From NCBI GenBank assembly GCA_022796315.1, contig JAAWIL010000016.1, forward strand, positions 1 through 20,747: a DNA stretch of 20,747 bases, written 5' to 3'. Shown here piece by piece: positions 20,660 to 20,747 of this stretch. The DNA is from Oscillibacter sp. Its GTDB lineage: Bacteria > Bacillota > Clostridia > Oscillospirales > Oscillospiraceae. Both the position numbers and the translations under genes were made by a program. The notes below the pieces were generated by a model, which ran no database searches, was not told the origin of the DNA, and was given only the letters and a program-made list of their open reading frames with translations. Position 1 is the first letter of the stretch; each line of letters begins with the position of its first letter.

Positions 20660-20747
20660 TCAGAACCCCCACTTGTACCCGTAGCCCCAAACCGTTGTAA
20701 TATACACCGGATTCTGCACGTTGCTTTCCCACGGCGCTCCGCGCCGC
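20660..20747 (-). CDS. Response regulator, OmpR/PhoB type (C-terminal end only)
   Basis: Only the last 28 residues are inside the window; the gene continues past its right edge. VYITTVWGYGYKWGF is the closing beta-hairpin wing of an OmpR/PhoB DNA-binding domain, where the pattern YIxTVxGxGYxF is nearly invariant. The stop is at 20660-20662. It is the likely partner of the histidine kinase at 18413, separated from it by the EcsC-family gene, all in one direction with short gaps. The receiver domain cannot be seen. Confidence 0.88.
   Translation of the reverse strand, partial: RRGAPWESNVQNPVYITTVWGYGYKWGF

Overview
The window reads as chromosomal DNA of a GC-rich, low-oxygen Firmicute, most likely a gut Oscillospiraceae (the Flavonifractor/Lawsonibacter/Intestinimonas/Dysosmobacter type). 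The evidence is an acetogen-type fhs, a SCIFF peptide with its radical SAM maturase, a short Orn/Lys/Arg decarboxylase, a DUF1385-prmC pair, GC-rich codon use, and strong Gram-positive Shine-Dalgarno and -35/-10 signals, many with exactly 17-bp spacers. The family assignment is inference; no rRNA or tRNA is present.

Layout. (1) 1-312: no gene; a large imperfect palindrome. (2) 313-3956: fhs (-), a divergent FadR-type GntR regulator (+) and panB (+). The fhs and panB promoters each carry a TGGTnnnACC element just downstream of the -10, suggesting that the regulator joins one-carbon folate supply to pantothenate synthesis. (3) 4095-6723 (+): a five-gene run consisting of an XRE regulator, a membrane-anchored PstS-like binding protein, two very small membrane proteins and an SGNH hydrolase. 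Its promoter carries a perfect 14-bp palindrome, and it is closed by a strong terminator. (4) 6777-9730 (-): SCIFF precursor scfA, terminator, maturase scfB, and a PLP decarboxylase translationally coupled to scfB. (5) 9731-10704: repeats, a 51-aa small protein and a divergent XRE regulator. (6) 10773-12944 (-): rimO, a Cdd1-type HhH protein and pgsA, overlapping. (7) 12945-14484: hairpin-rich spacer, two tandem XRE paralogues (one with a tail built from a repeat) and a divergent 83-aa protein. (8) 14479-18282 (-): DUF1385, prmC, a 45-aa ORF, recA, recX. (9) 18413-20747 (-): the end of an OmpR-type response regulator, an EcsC-family gene and a sensor histidine kinase.

How the genes may work together. 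Regions 6 and 8 look like halves of a housekeeping cluster (rimO, pgsA, recA, recX) split by the XRE module of region 7. The best candidates for undescribed biology are the region 3 module, the FadR-type regulon of region 2, the variant SCIFF peptide (a seventh Cys, and Gly where I recall the crosslinked Thr), and the two-component pair with an EcsC gene between its halves. All names come from reading motifs; no database search was run.
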